The position numbers and the translations under genes are program-made. From positions 1-33,109 of the forward strand of contig CAVDHB010000025.1 of NCBI GenBank assembly GCA_963608705.1: DNA of 33,109 nucleotides, given 5' to 3'. Below the pieces are notes generated by a model that worked only from the letters and a program-made list of their open reading frames with translations, did no database searches and was not told the origin of the DNA. Positions 26,154-31,972 of this stretch are shown piece by piece. The DNA comes from CAVDHB01 sp963608705. Lineage in GTDB: Bacteria; Bacteroidota; Bacteroidia; Bacteroidales; Bacteroidaceae. Each line of letters starts with the position of its first letter. Positions within the stretch are counted from its first letter, which is position 1.

Positions 26154-26953
26154 TGTTTTTTGTCTGAGGATTGGGATAACAAATGAATACTCTCCGAGAA
26201 CGTGTCATAGTCTTTCAGCAATTGCGGATGCTCCTTGAGCAAGGCACGCTGCTTTTCCAGCACATTCTGGTCATAGCGCACGGCCGGTCCTGTCTGAGCC
26301 TTGGACGGAGAAAGCAATTCCGCCTTGCGCTCCGTCTCCCGTATGAGAGGGAACAGCAGATTGAAAGGCAGGTGTTGCTCTTTCAGCAACTGCTCCGCCA
26401 ACGCATAGCAATGGTTCGTAAAATTACAGGCGAAGACTGCCGCAAGATGCAAGACTTTGCGCTGAGCAGAGTCCATGCGGAAAATCTTTTCGCTTACCGT
26501 CCCCATCAAGCCGATGACAGACAGCAGACCGCGATAATCGGAAGCCTCCACGAAACAAGGGATGTCCTTGAAATCTACTGTCACCCCTTTGGTGAACGTC
26601 TGCATGGGATAAGCCACTCCGTAAGTCTCCGTATAGGGTTTGAAAACTTCCATCGGCATACTTCCCGCCGTGTGCAGAAACATCCCTTTTCTATCGGGTA
26701 CAATCTTTTGCACCAATGCTTCGAGCACATCGTCCTTTACCGAGAAGATGTAAAAGTCCGCCTGTGTCTGCACATCCTCCGCCTGAATTGTCCACTTGGC
26801 TTTCAACAGCTCCGCAAGCTCTTTGGCGGACGCTTCCGTCCGACTGAACACCTGGTCTACCGTATGTCCAGCCTTCACCAACGCCTGTCCAAGATTAAAC
26901 GCCAGCTTTCCGGCTCCTATAAACACGATATGTATGTTGTCTTTCTGTTCCAT
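26150..26953 (-). CDS. Rossmann-fold, DUF2520-type oxidoreductase-like protein
   Basis: 267 residues. The N-terminal domain (about 6-130) is a Rossmann fold starting with the dinucleotide-binding loop FIGAGKLAFNLGQAL. It resembles NADP-dependent reductases such as pyrroline-5-carboxylate reductase or the F420-dependent group. The C-terminal helical domain (about 135-260), with HLAAVFACNFTNHCY, corresponds to DUF2520. The substrate is unknown. It is cytoplasmic, first gene of the operon with kdsC and maf, and overlaps kdsC by 4 bp. A strong promoter lies at 26974-27005. Neighbours do not define a pathway. Confidence 0.87.
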   Translation of the reverse strand: MEQKDNIHIVFIGAGKLAFNLGQALVKAGHTVDQVFSRTEASAKELAELLKAKWTIQAEDVQTQADFYIFSVKDDVLEALVQKIVPDRKGMFLHTAGSMPMEVFKPYTETYGVAYPMQTFTKGVTVDFKDIPCFVEASDYRGLLSVIGLMGTVSEKIFRMDSAQRKVLHLAAVFACNFTNHCYALAEQLLKEQHLPFNLLFPLIRETERKAELLSPSKAQTGPAVRYDQNVLEKQRALLKEHPQLLKDYDTFSESIHLLSQSSDKKQ

Positions 26954-26973
26954 AGTTTAAATGATTTGCAAGT

Positions 26974-27005
26974 GCAAAGATAGAGAGAATCCACAGGAAT
27001 ACAAA
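26974..27005 (-). promoter_or_regulatory. Promoter of the DUF2520-kdsC-maf operon
   Basis: The minus strand has TTTG (27005-27002), 19 bp, then TATCTTTGC (26982-26974), both exact. Spacing is ideal for the Bacteroidetes housekeeping sigma factor. Confidence 0.75.
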
Positions 27006-27023
27006 AAGAACACGATATTTATA

Positions 27024-27249
27024 ATGATTATCCGCAATTGTACCACGAATCAACATTGTTTAGGTAGAGATGCGATTTATCGCGTCTCCGCTTTTCATAG
27101 TGTTCTAATATCTTACCAATCACAGACAATTCATCGCTGATGAATGTGGAGACGCAATGAATGGAGACGCGATTCATCGCGTCTCTACTTGTTCAGTCGT
27201 TATATTGCAACGTGCAAGACAGGAGAGTGGAATGTTTGCGGATAACCAT
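27024..27249 (+). repeat. Dispersed hairpin element, copy 3 (most complete)
   Basis: This 226-bp non-coding element has near-perfect 14-bp terminal inverted repeats: ATGATTATCCGCAA (27024-27037) against the inverse of 27236-27249, one mismatch. The inner 10 bp (TTATCCGCAA/TTGCGGATAA) are exact. Inside are the same two hairpins as copy 2: GAGATGCGAT/ATCGCGTCTC at about 27066-27087, and GAGACGCGAT/ATCGCGTCTC at 27164-27185. The linker and tail are also the same (TTATATTGCAACGTGCAAGA). A partial extra half-hairpin (GGAGACGCAATGAAT) precedes the second one. Resembles a miniature inverted-repeat transposable element. Confidence 0.8.
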
Positions 27250-27360
27250 AACATTTATCACCATTTAAAGAGAAGTTTTACCCCAAGAAAGAGTGTTAAT
27301 ATAAGGGGTGCGCCTGTTATTTAGAATAAGAAGGAGTGGGAAGATGTCCGCAGAAAAACG

Positions 27361-27369
27361 TAATTTTGC
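27361..27369 (+). promoter_or_regulatory. -7 element for crcB
   Basis: TAATTTTGC is an exact match, 23 bp before the crcB ATG. The short distance leaves a leader of fewer than 20 nt, too little for a fluoride riboswitch. Confidence 0.5.
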
Positions 27370-27392
27370 ACCCGACAAACAAACAATTCATC

Positions 27393-27776
27393 ATGTTTAA
27401 AACTATTCTTTGTGTCGGCATCGGCAGTTTCGCAGGCGGAGTCCTGCGGTATTTAATCTCCAAATGGAGTACCAGTCTTACCACTGTACACTCATTTCCG
27501 CTGGGAACATTCCTCGCAAATGTGTTAGGTTGTCTCGCCATCGGCGTTTTCTACACCTTCTTTGAGAAGCATTCGTCCCTGAGTCCCCATTTAAAGCTAC
27601 TCCTTACAACGGGCTTCTGCGGCGGATTCACTACCTTCTCCACCTTCATGAACGAGAACTACCAATTCGCCAAAGCCGGACACTTTCCATCCTTACTACT
27701 CTACACGGGACTCAGCCTCTTCATCGGCTTTCTCATGGTCTACGCAGGCCATGCCTTAGGCAGATGCCTCCAGTAA
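27393..27776 (+). CDS. crcB: CrcB/Fluc fluoride channel
   Basis: 127 residues, standard for one Fluc subunit. These form dimeric inner-membrane channels that let toxic fluoride leave the cell. Four hydrophobic segments are visible (about 3-20, 32-52, 62-82 and 96-116). The family motifs are GSFAGGVLRYLIS with its Arg, GTFLANVLGCLAIG with the membrane Asn, and GFCGGFTTFSTF, whose Phe and Thr/Ser line the fluoride path. The start is the ATG giving MFKTILC; the frame extends 19 codons upstream but these are polar and precede the probable transcription start. It converges on the XRE gene with a 14-bp gap. Confidence 0.93.
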   Translation: MFKTILCVGIGSFAGGVLRYLISKWSTSLTTVHSFPLGTFLANVLGCLAIGVFYTFFEKHSSLSPHLKLLLTTGFCGGFTTFSTFMNENYQFAKAGHFPSLLLYTGLSLFIGFLMVYAGHALGRCLQ

Positions 27777-27790
27777 ATAGGAGGGATAAC

Positions 27791-28279
27791 TCATGATTTC
27801 CGTGGTACAAAAACCTCGTACGTACCGTCATCGAAATACACATTTATCTCGGTGATACGGCGTACAGGTTTATCTAAATATTTTACTCTTTCTATAATCC
27901 GCTCTCCTGCCGAGGAAATAACCGTTTCCTCTTTTATACCTGAATTCTTATTCAACACAGAGCTGTTGTCCAATCCACCCTCATCCAGGCGAGCCGACAC
28001 GTCTGTACCATCCTCTTTATTTAAAGATTCATCTGCGACAGGCGAAGACTTTCCAGCAGCATTTTCCCCTTCCGCATACATTTCCCCCGTGCCATAAAGC
28101 AGCCACATCAGGTTCACCTTTGGGAAACGCTCATGAATTTTGTTCACCACCGCCAAGGTAGGCTGTGTACGAGCGTTAAATATTCCAGACAGAGTAGAAG
28201 GAGATATGTCCAACGCCAAAGCAAACTCTTGTTGCGTCAGATGCTCCTCGTTCATGATTCTCGCAATACGTTCTTTCAT
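27791..28279 (-). CDS. XRE-family helix-turn-helix regulator
   Basis: 162 residues from the ATG giving MKERIARIMNEE; an upstream ATG (28351) would start within the promoter and is rejected. Residues about 3-58 form a Cro/C1-type helix-turn-helix: LTQQEFALALDISPSTLSGI is the scaffold plus recognition helix, followed by NARTQPTLAVVNKI. The segment PKVNLMWLLYGTGEMY is common in Bacteroidetes XRE proteins. A low-complexity polar linker (about 70-130) leads to a C-terminal beta-rich piece ending FVPRKS. The target genes are unknown. It has its own strong promoter and converges with crcB, so it need not regulate it. It may be a housekeeping regulator; no phage genes are near. Confidence 0.88.
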   Translation of the reverse strand: MKERIARIMNEEHLTQQEFALALDISPSTLSGIFNARTQPTLAVVNKIHERFPKVNLMWLLYGTGEMYAEGENAAGKSSPVADESLNKEDGTDVSARLDEGGLDNSSVLNKNSGIKEETVISSAGERIIERVKYLDKPVRRITEINVYFDDGTYEVFVPRKS

Positions 28280-28336
28280 CTTAAATACTTCTTTAAGCCA
28301 CAAACGGGCAAAATACCCATATTTCGGTTTGACTTT

Positions 28337-28368
28337 ACAAAAGTACATCAATTTATGTAATCACACAA
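28337..28368 (-). promoter_or_regulatory. Promoter of the XRE regulator
   Basis: The minus strand has TTG (28368-28366), 20 bp, and TACTTTTGT (28345-28337), an exact -7 box, 58 bp before the start codon. Confidence 0.7.
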
Positions 28369-28379
28369 GCTTTTAAGGA

Positions 28380-28776
28380 ATTAAATTCAATGATACGATT
28401 TAATTTTCTTGTTCAACTATTCTCATTCTCGTATTAGATTCACCTTGTTAAATCCATTCATGATTTAAAACTGTAAACAAGCTATTTCTCATTTAAGGTA
28501 AATCATTCACTAAATATGCTATATTACTGGTATCACATATATTATACTATTCTTTATCAGATATTATATACACTACAAGAAGGATTCATGTATTTCTGCT
28601 TATAAAATAGTCTGATATACTGTTATAAATATTCTTATAGCACTGGTTATCAGTGAAATATTACTCACCTATATACATCACATATATATACATCTACATA
28701 TTCGAATACATCATATTCACCGTTATGAATCTAATCGTCATATAAAGCACTTTCCATGCAATAATTTACTTATTTA
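28380..28776. other. AT-rich non-coding stretch
   Basis: About 400 bp with markedly higher A+T than the surrounding genes, rich in short TATATA and ATATAC runs. I see no reading frame of useful length, tRNA or repeat in it. It separates the XRE promoter from the putative small RNA promoter and may hold regulatory or structural sites. Confidence 0.6.
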
Positions 28777-28807
28777 TATCTTTGTTTTACATTATCATAC
28801 TATGATT

Positions 28808-28816
28808 TATATTTGC
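28808..28816 (+). promoter_or_regulatory. -7 element of the putative small RNA
   Basis: TATATTTGC is an exact match to TAnnTTTGY. A second exact box, TATCTTTGT, lies at 28777-28785. Neither precedes a protein gene; both point into the structured region ending at 29078. Confidence 0.5.
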
Positions 28817-28821
28817 ATTTT

Positions 28822-29078
28822 ACACAGTGTACATTCCCGTACTAAAATAGGCTAAATGTAAATTCAAGAGGTTTGTAAAGTCTCTGTAACACTCAGAATA
28901 AGGAATTCATGCAATCCACTACACAGACGTGATTCTGTGCAAATCTCACGAGGAATAGAGACATATAAAGTCTTCATTTACATCATAAAAGCCCTATTTA
29001 AGCCTGTTTGTTTATCCGATAAAATAGACGAAAACAGGGCGGAACTCATATATTCCGCCCTGTTTTCACCTCTATTTT
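28822..29078 (+). ncRNA. Putative structured small RNA, possibly 6S-like
   Basis: Between an exact -7 box and a strong terminator lies non-coding sequence that folds into a long rod. Paired segments from outside in: AAATAGG (28845-28851) with CCTATTT (28993-28999); ATGTAAAT (28856-28863) with ATTTACAT (28976-28983); AAGA with TCTT (28866-28869, 28971-28974); TTTGT with ATAAA (28872-28876, 28965-28969); GTCTCT (28880-28885) with AGAGAC (28957-28962). A large central open region follows, with a small hairpin CACAGA/TCTGTG (28922-28939). A rod with a central bubble is the plan of 6S RNA, which binds RNA polymerase; the Bacteroidales-1 motif is another possibility. The fold was done by eye, and the identity is inference. 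Confidence 0.5.
29021..29078. terminator. Strong bidirectional terminator
   Basis: The 15-bp perfect stem GAAAACAGGGCGGAA (29030-29044) with 29053-29067 is extended by AAAATAGA (29021-29028) pairing with TCTATTTT (29071-29078) across small bulges. It can end both the plus-strand small RNA and the minus-strand amn-holA transcript, whose stop is 43 bp away. Confidence 0.85.
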
Positions 29079-29120
29079 TCCCCTTTTAGGGACTGATTTC
29101 ACCTCTCTCCCACCCTATTT

Positions 29121-30140
29121 TCAATGCAAAATGAAGAAAACAAGCTCTTTTAGAATCTCTCCTTCACTCTCTGAAGCGTTATCTATACCTTTCGCCTTGG
29201 CATCCGCCCGACGCAAAGCGGAGATAATCTGCATCACTTTCACCCCTCGATAGTTCCGCATGGCCGTCAGGTAATCCTTGGCTTGCCACGGATTCTTCAA
29301 CCCCAGCATCTCACAAATTCCCTGGTCTGTTTTAGAGGGAGCATAGTAAGCCAACATCAGATTCTGGAAGAAATTGAACAGCAATGGAAGGGTCTTCACC
29401 AAGGGATTCATACGAGGTGTTTCCTCAAAATATTTTACTATCTGATTCGCCTTTACCACGTCTTTTGCCACCAAAGCGTTGCGCAGCTCAAACGTGTTGA
29501 AGTTCTTGCTTACCCCGATATTCTTCTCTATCATCTCCGAGGTAATCGTCCGCTCTCCTTTCGGCAAAGAAAGGACGAGCTTGTCCATCTCCCCGGCCAA
29601 CCTGTTCAAGTCTGTTCCCACAAACTGTCCCAAGATTTCCGCCGCATCACGATTAACACCAACCTTCTTTTTCTTTAGATAGTCCGTGATAAAACCAGAA
29701 AGCTGGTAGTCTCTTAGCTTCTTCGATTCGAAAAGCACACCCGCCTTCTGCACTGCCGCAGCCAATTTAGAACGGCGGTCAAGCGCACCATTCTTATGGC
29801 AGAGAATGAGCACAGTGGAAGGTTGCGGTTGTTTCATGTACACAGTCAGCAATTCCTTGTTCTGTAATCCCTGCGCTTCTTTCACCATGACCACCTGCCG
29901 CATCGCTCCCATCGGGAAGCTCCTTGCCGCATTAATGACCTCCGTGGCGTTAGTCTCACTGCCAAACAAGGTAATCAGACAAAAATCCCGCTCTTCGGGC
30001 TTCAAGACTGTATTAACGATGAAGTCTGCCACCCGATCTATGTAATAAGACTCCTCGCCCATCAAATAATACACAGGTTTCAAATTCCCTGCCCTTATCT
30101 CCCGTACAATCGCCTCTGCCGTTACATCTTTTGAAGCCAT
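29121..30140 (-). CDS. holA: DNA polymerase III delta subunit
   Basis: 339 residues, normal for HolA. The delta subunit opens the beta sliding clamp and is part of the clamp loader with gamma/tau and delta-prime. Typical sequence is visible: the N-terminal KPVYYLMGEESYYIDRVADFI, the central helices around VGTDLNRLAGEMDKL (about 175), and a C-terminal helical collar domain (about 230-339). The Walker motifs are degenerate, as expected for delta, which does not hydrolyse ATP. Only 2 bp separate it from amn, so the two are co-transcribed although functionally unrelated. Its transcript ends at the terminator near 29021-29078. Confidence 0.93.
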   Translation of the reverse strand: MASKDVTAEAIVREIRAGNLKPVYYLMGEESYYIDRVADFIVNTVLKPEERDFCLITLFGSETNATEVINAARSFPMGAMRQVVMVKEAQGLQNKELLTVYMKQPQPSTVLILCHKNGALDRRSKLAAAVQKAGVLFESKKLRDYQLSGFITDYLKKKKVGVNRDAAEILGQFVGTDLNRLAGEMDKLVLSLPKGERTITSEMIEKNIGVSKNFNTFELRNALVAKDVVKANQIVKYFEETPRMNPLVKTLPLLFNFFQNLMLAYYAPSKTDQGICEMLGLKNPWQAKDYLTAMRNYRGVKVMQIISALRRADAKAKGIDNASESEGEILKELVFFILH

Positions 30141-30142
30141 AC

Positions 30143-30919
30143 CTAAAAGTCGTATTTCAAATGTTTCACTGTCTTTTTCTCTTCTATAATCATCCGTAGC
30201 GATGCTATTCCCATCTCCACATGAGCCGACACATAGTCCGTGGTCACCTTACGGTCGCTTTCCGCCGTCTTGATACCTTCCGGCATCATCGGATTATCGG
30301 ACACCAACAGCAGAGCACCAGTCGGAATGTGATTATAGAAACCACAGCTGAACAAAGTGGCAGTCTCCATATCCACGGCCATGGCCCGTGTCTTCCTCAA
30401 ATATTCCTTGAACGCCTCGTCATGTTCCCATACCCGGCGGTTGGTCGTAAAGACGGTACCTGTCCAGTAGTCCCGTCCAGAATCCCGGATAGCAGAAGAC
30501 ACCGCACGCTGCAACATGAAGGCAGGCAAAGCCGGTATCTCTGGCGGATAATAGTCGTTGCTCGTACCTTCTCCACGGATACCCGCCAAGGGAAGAATCA
30601 AGTCGCCAATCTGCGTCTTCTTGGAAATGCCCCCACATTTGCCTAAAAACAGACAAGCCTTAGGCTTCACCGCACTCAACAAATCCATTATCAACGCAGC
30701 GTTCGGACTTCCCATGCCGAAATTAATCATGGTGATATTCTCCGCCGTAGCTGTCCGCATATTGGCGGTATAGTCCGGCATGGAAATACCGAAATGACGG
30801 CAGAACAAGTCCACGTAATTATTGAAATTGGTCAGCAACACATAGTCTCCGAATCCGTCCAAAGGCAGATGCGTGTATCTTTGCAACCAATTTTCTACTA
30901 TTTCTTGTTTCGTTTCCAT
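30143..30919 (-). CDS. amn: AMP nucleosidase (short form)
   Basis: 258 residues. Cleaves AMP to adenine and ribose 5-phosphate in purine salvage. The protein is a phosphorylase-superfamily (PNP/UDP) fold: ITMINFGMGSPNAALIMDLL and LFLGKCGGI (phosphate and ribose site), and MAVDMETATLFSCGF, which holds the nucleoside-binding Glu, with SDNPMMPEG near the end. E. coli Amn is nearly twice as long because of an N-terminal regulatory domain, which is missing here; this shorter form is what Bacteroidetes usually have. A related nucleosidase cannot be excluded from sequence alone. First gene of amn-holA; divergent from the HsdR-N gene with a 32-bp gap. Confidence 0.88.
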   Translation of the reverse strand: METKQEIVENWLQRYTHLPLDGFGDYVLLTNFNNYVDLFCRHFGISMPDYTANMRTATAENITMINFGMGSPNAALIMDLLSAVKPKACLFLGKCGGISKKTQIGDLILPLAGIRGEGTSNDYYPPEIPALPAFMLQRAVSSAIRDSGRDYWTGTVFTTNRRVWEHDEAFKEYLRKTRAMAVDMETATLFSCGFYNHIPTGALLLVSDNPMMPEGIKTAESDRKVTTDYVSAHVEMGIASLRMIIEEKKTVKHLKYDF

Positions 30920-30936
30920 TTAATTAATACCTTTGC
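30905..30936 (+). promoter_or_regulatory. Promoter of the HsdR-N domain gene
   Basis: TTG (30905-30907), 20 bp, TACCTTTGC (30928-30936), an exact -7 box. The -33 element lies within the first codons of the divergent amn gene. Start codon at 30952, so the leader is about 10 nt. Confidence 0.7.
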
Positions 30937-30951
30937 ATTACAGGTAACACT

Positions 30952-31422
30952 ATGCAAATGTACGAAAACTTACGTTTAAACCTGCCTTCTTTCGAGGCTA
31001 AAATCACAGAAAAGGACGGCACTCCTTATATATATGACATCCTGCGCAAGAAATGGCTGGTCATCACCCCGGAGGAATGGGTGCGCCAGCACTTCGTCCA
31101 TTTCCTCATAGAGCGGAAAGGCTACCCGTTACTGCGAATGGCCAACGAGGTGGCCATTCATCTTAACGGAACCTTGCGCCGTTGCGACAGCGTGCTGTAC
31201 GACCTGCACGCCCGTCCCAAAATGATTATGGAATATAAAGCCCCGCATATAAAAATCACGCAAAAGGTATTCACGCAGATTTGCAGCTACAACCTCATCA
31301 TGCAGGTGGACTATCTCATAGTAAGCAACGGACTGCAACATTTCTGCTGCAAAGTGGACTACACCCACCGAAGCTATACATTTCTGAGGGAAATACCCCC
31401 CTATGGGGAGATAAAAGATTAA
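30952..31422 (+). CDS. Orphan HsdR N-terminal (PD-D/ExK nuclease-fold) protein
   Basis: 156 residues, matching the length of a lone HSDR_N_2 domain, the nuclease-fold part of type I restriction R subunits. The nuclease motif is visible: Glu66 (ANEVAI), Asp79 (RRCDSVLYD) and Glu94-x-Lys96 (IMEYKAP), the arrangement of PD-(D/E)xK enzymes, followed by a Gln-containing helix (QKVFTQICSYN). There is no helicase domain and no hsdM or hsdS nearby, so it is not a restriction system as it stands. The function is unknown; housekeeping DNA or RNA processing is possible. Two ATGs (30952, 30958) are candidates; the first was chosen. It is divergent from amn with overlapping promoter signals. Confidence 0.85.
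   Translation: MQMYENLRLNLPSFEAKITEKDGTPYIYDILRKKWLVITPEEWVRQHFVHFLIERKGYPLLRMANEVAIHLNGTLRRCDSVLYDLHARPKMIMEYKAPHIKITQKVFTQICSYNLIMQVDYLIVSNGLQHFCCKVDYTHRSYTFLREIPPYGEIKD
30954..30962 (-). promoter_or_regulatory. -7 element for amn-holA
   Basis: The minus strand reads TACATTTGC, an exact -7 match, located within the first codons of the divergent HsdR-N gene. The start would fall near 30948, giving a leader of about 30 nt. Confidence 0.55.
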
Positions 31423-31437
31423 AGAGGCTTAAAGGAT

Positions 31438-31469
31438 TTGGTCAACTCAAAGAGAACCCCTACCTTTGC
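31438..31469 (+). promoter_or_regulatory. Promoter of the tRNA-Val array
   Basis: TTG (31438-31440), 20 bp, TACCTTTGC (31461-31469), both exact and ideally spaced. Transcription would start near 31475, ten bases before the first tRNA. Confidence 0.75.
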
Positions 31470-31484
31470 ACCCGTCAAATAAAC

Positions 31485-31559
31485 AGGGGCGTAGCCCAGC
31501 TGGTTTAGAGCGCTGCAGTCACATTGCAGAGGTCATCGGTTCGAACCCGATCGTCCCTA
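31485..31559 (+). tRNA. tRNA-Val (anticodon CAC), copy 1
   Basis: 75 nt fold: acceptor AGGGGCG with CGTCCCT (one G-T pair), D arm GCCC/GAGC, anticodon stem CTGCA/TGCAG with loop GTCACAT (anticodon CAC at 31520-31522, reads GTG), T arm ATCGG/CCGAT with TTCGAAC, discriminator A at 31559. The CCA end is not encoded. First of four identical copies. Confidence 0.93.
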
Positions 31560-31599
31560 CTTTCATTTGACAATCACTTATTTTCATAAAGAAACAATT

Positions 31600-31674
31600 A
31601 GGGGCGTAGCCCAGCTGGTTTAGAGCGCTGCAGTCACATTGCAGAGGTCATCGGTTCGAACCCGATCGTCCCTA
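31600..31674 (+). tRNA. tRNA-Val (anticodon CAC), copy 2
   Basis: Identical to copy 1, exactly 115 bp downstream. The 40-bp spacer before it (31560-31599) recurs before copies 3 and 4 and contains TTGACA at 31567-31572. No separate good promoter was found in the spacer, so the array is probably one transcript cut by RNases. Confidence 0.93.
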
Positions 31675-31714
31675 CTTTCATTTGACAATCACTTATTTTC
31701 ATAAAGAAACAATT

Positions 31715-31789
31715 AGGGGCGTAGCCCAGCTGGTTTAGAGCGCTGCAGTCACATTGCAGAGGTCATCGGTTCGAACCCGATCGTCCCTA
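31715..31789 (+). tRNA. tRNA-Val (anticodon CAC), copy 3
   Basis: Identical to copies 1 and 2, again at a 115-bp interval with an identical spacer. Identity of both gene and spacer implies recent duplication or continuing gene conversion. Confidence 0.93.
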
Positions 31790-31829
31790 CTTTCATTTGA
31801 CAATCACTTATTTTCATAAAGAAACAATT

Positions 31830-31904
31830 AGGGGCGTAGCCCAGCTGGTTTAGAGCGCTGCAGTCACATTGCAGAGGTCATCGGTTCGAACCCGATCGTC
31901 CCTA
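31830..31904 (+). tRNA. tRNA-Val (anticodon CAC), copy 4
   Basis: Last identical copy. The sequence after it leaves the spacer pattern after CTT and leads within 24 bp to the ATG of the phase-variable-looking lipoprotein gene. No terminator is visible between them. Confidence 0.93.
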
Positions 31905-31939
31905 CTTCTAATTAAAATCATTATCTTATGAAATCATTA

Positions 31940-31972
31940 CTCTCTTGTGTCTCTCTTGTGTCTCTCTTGTGA
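31940..31972 (+). repeat. Three tandem 11-bp repeats in a signal-peptide region
   Basis: CTCTCTTGTGT at 31940-31950 and 31951-31961, then CTCTCTTGTGA at 31962-31972. The unit length is not a multiple of three, so gain or loss of one unit changes the reading frame of the downstream lipoprotein. Confidence 0.9.

Noticed and set aside
27250..27392. Fluoride riboswitch upstream of crcB
   Set aside because: The likely transcript start leaves fewer than 20 nt of leader, and I see none of the conserved GGNGATGG-type sequence before the gene.
27791..28279. Prophage or toxin-antitoxin module around the XRE gene
   Set aside because: Neighbours are crcB and a non-coding region; there is no toxin, integrase or phage gene.
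28280..28351. Extended N-terminus of the XRE regulator (start at 28351)
   Set aside because: These codons overlap the -7 box at 28337-28345 and precede the expected transcript start; homology begins at MKERIARI.
29011..29019. DnaA box or replication origin near the AT-rich region
   Set aside because: TTTATCCGA is only an imperfect DnaA box, it stands alone, and no dnaA or origin-linked gene is nearby.
30952..31422. Type I restriction-modification system
   Set aside because: Only the nuclease-like domain is present; there is no helicase part, hsdM or hsdS in the window.
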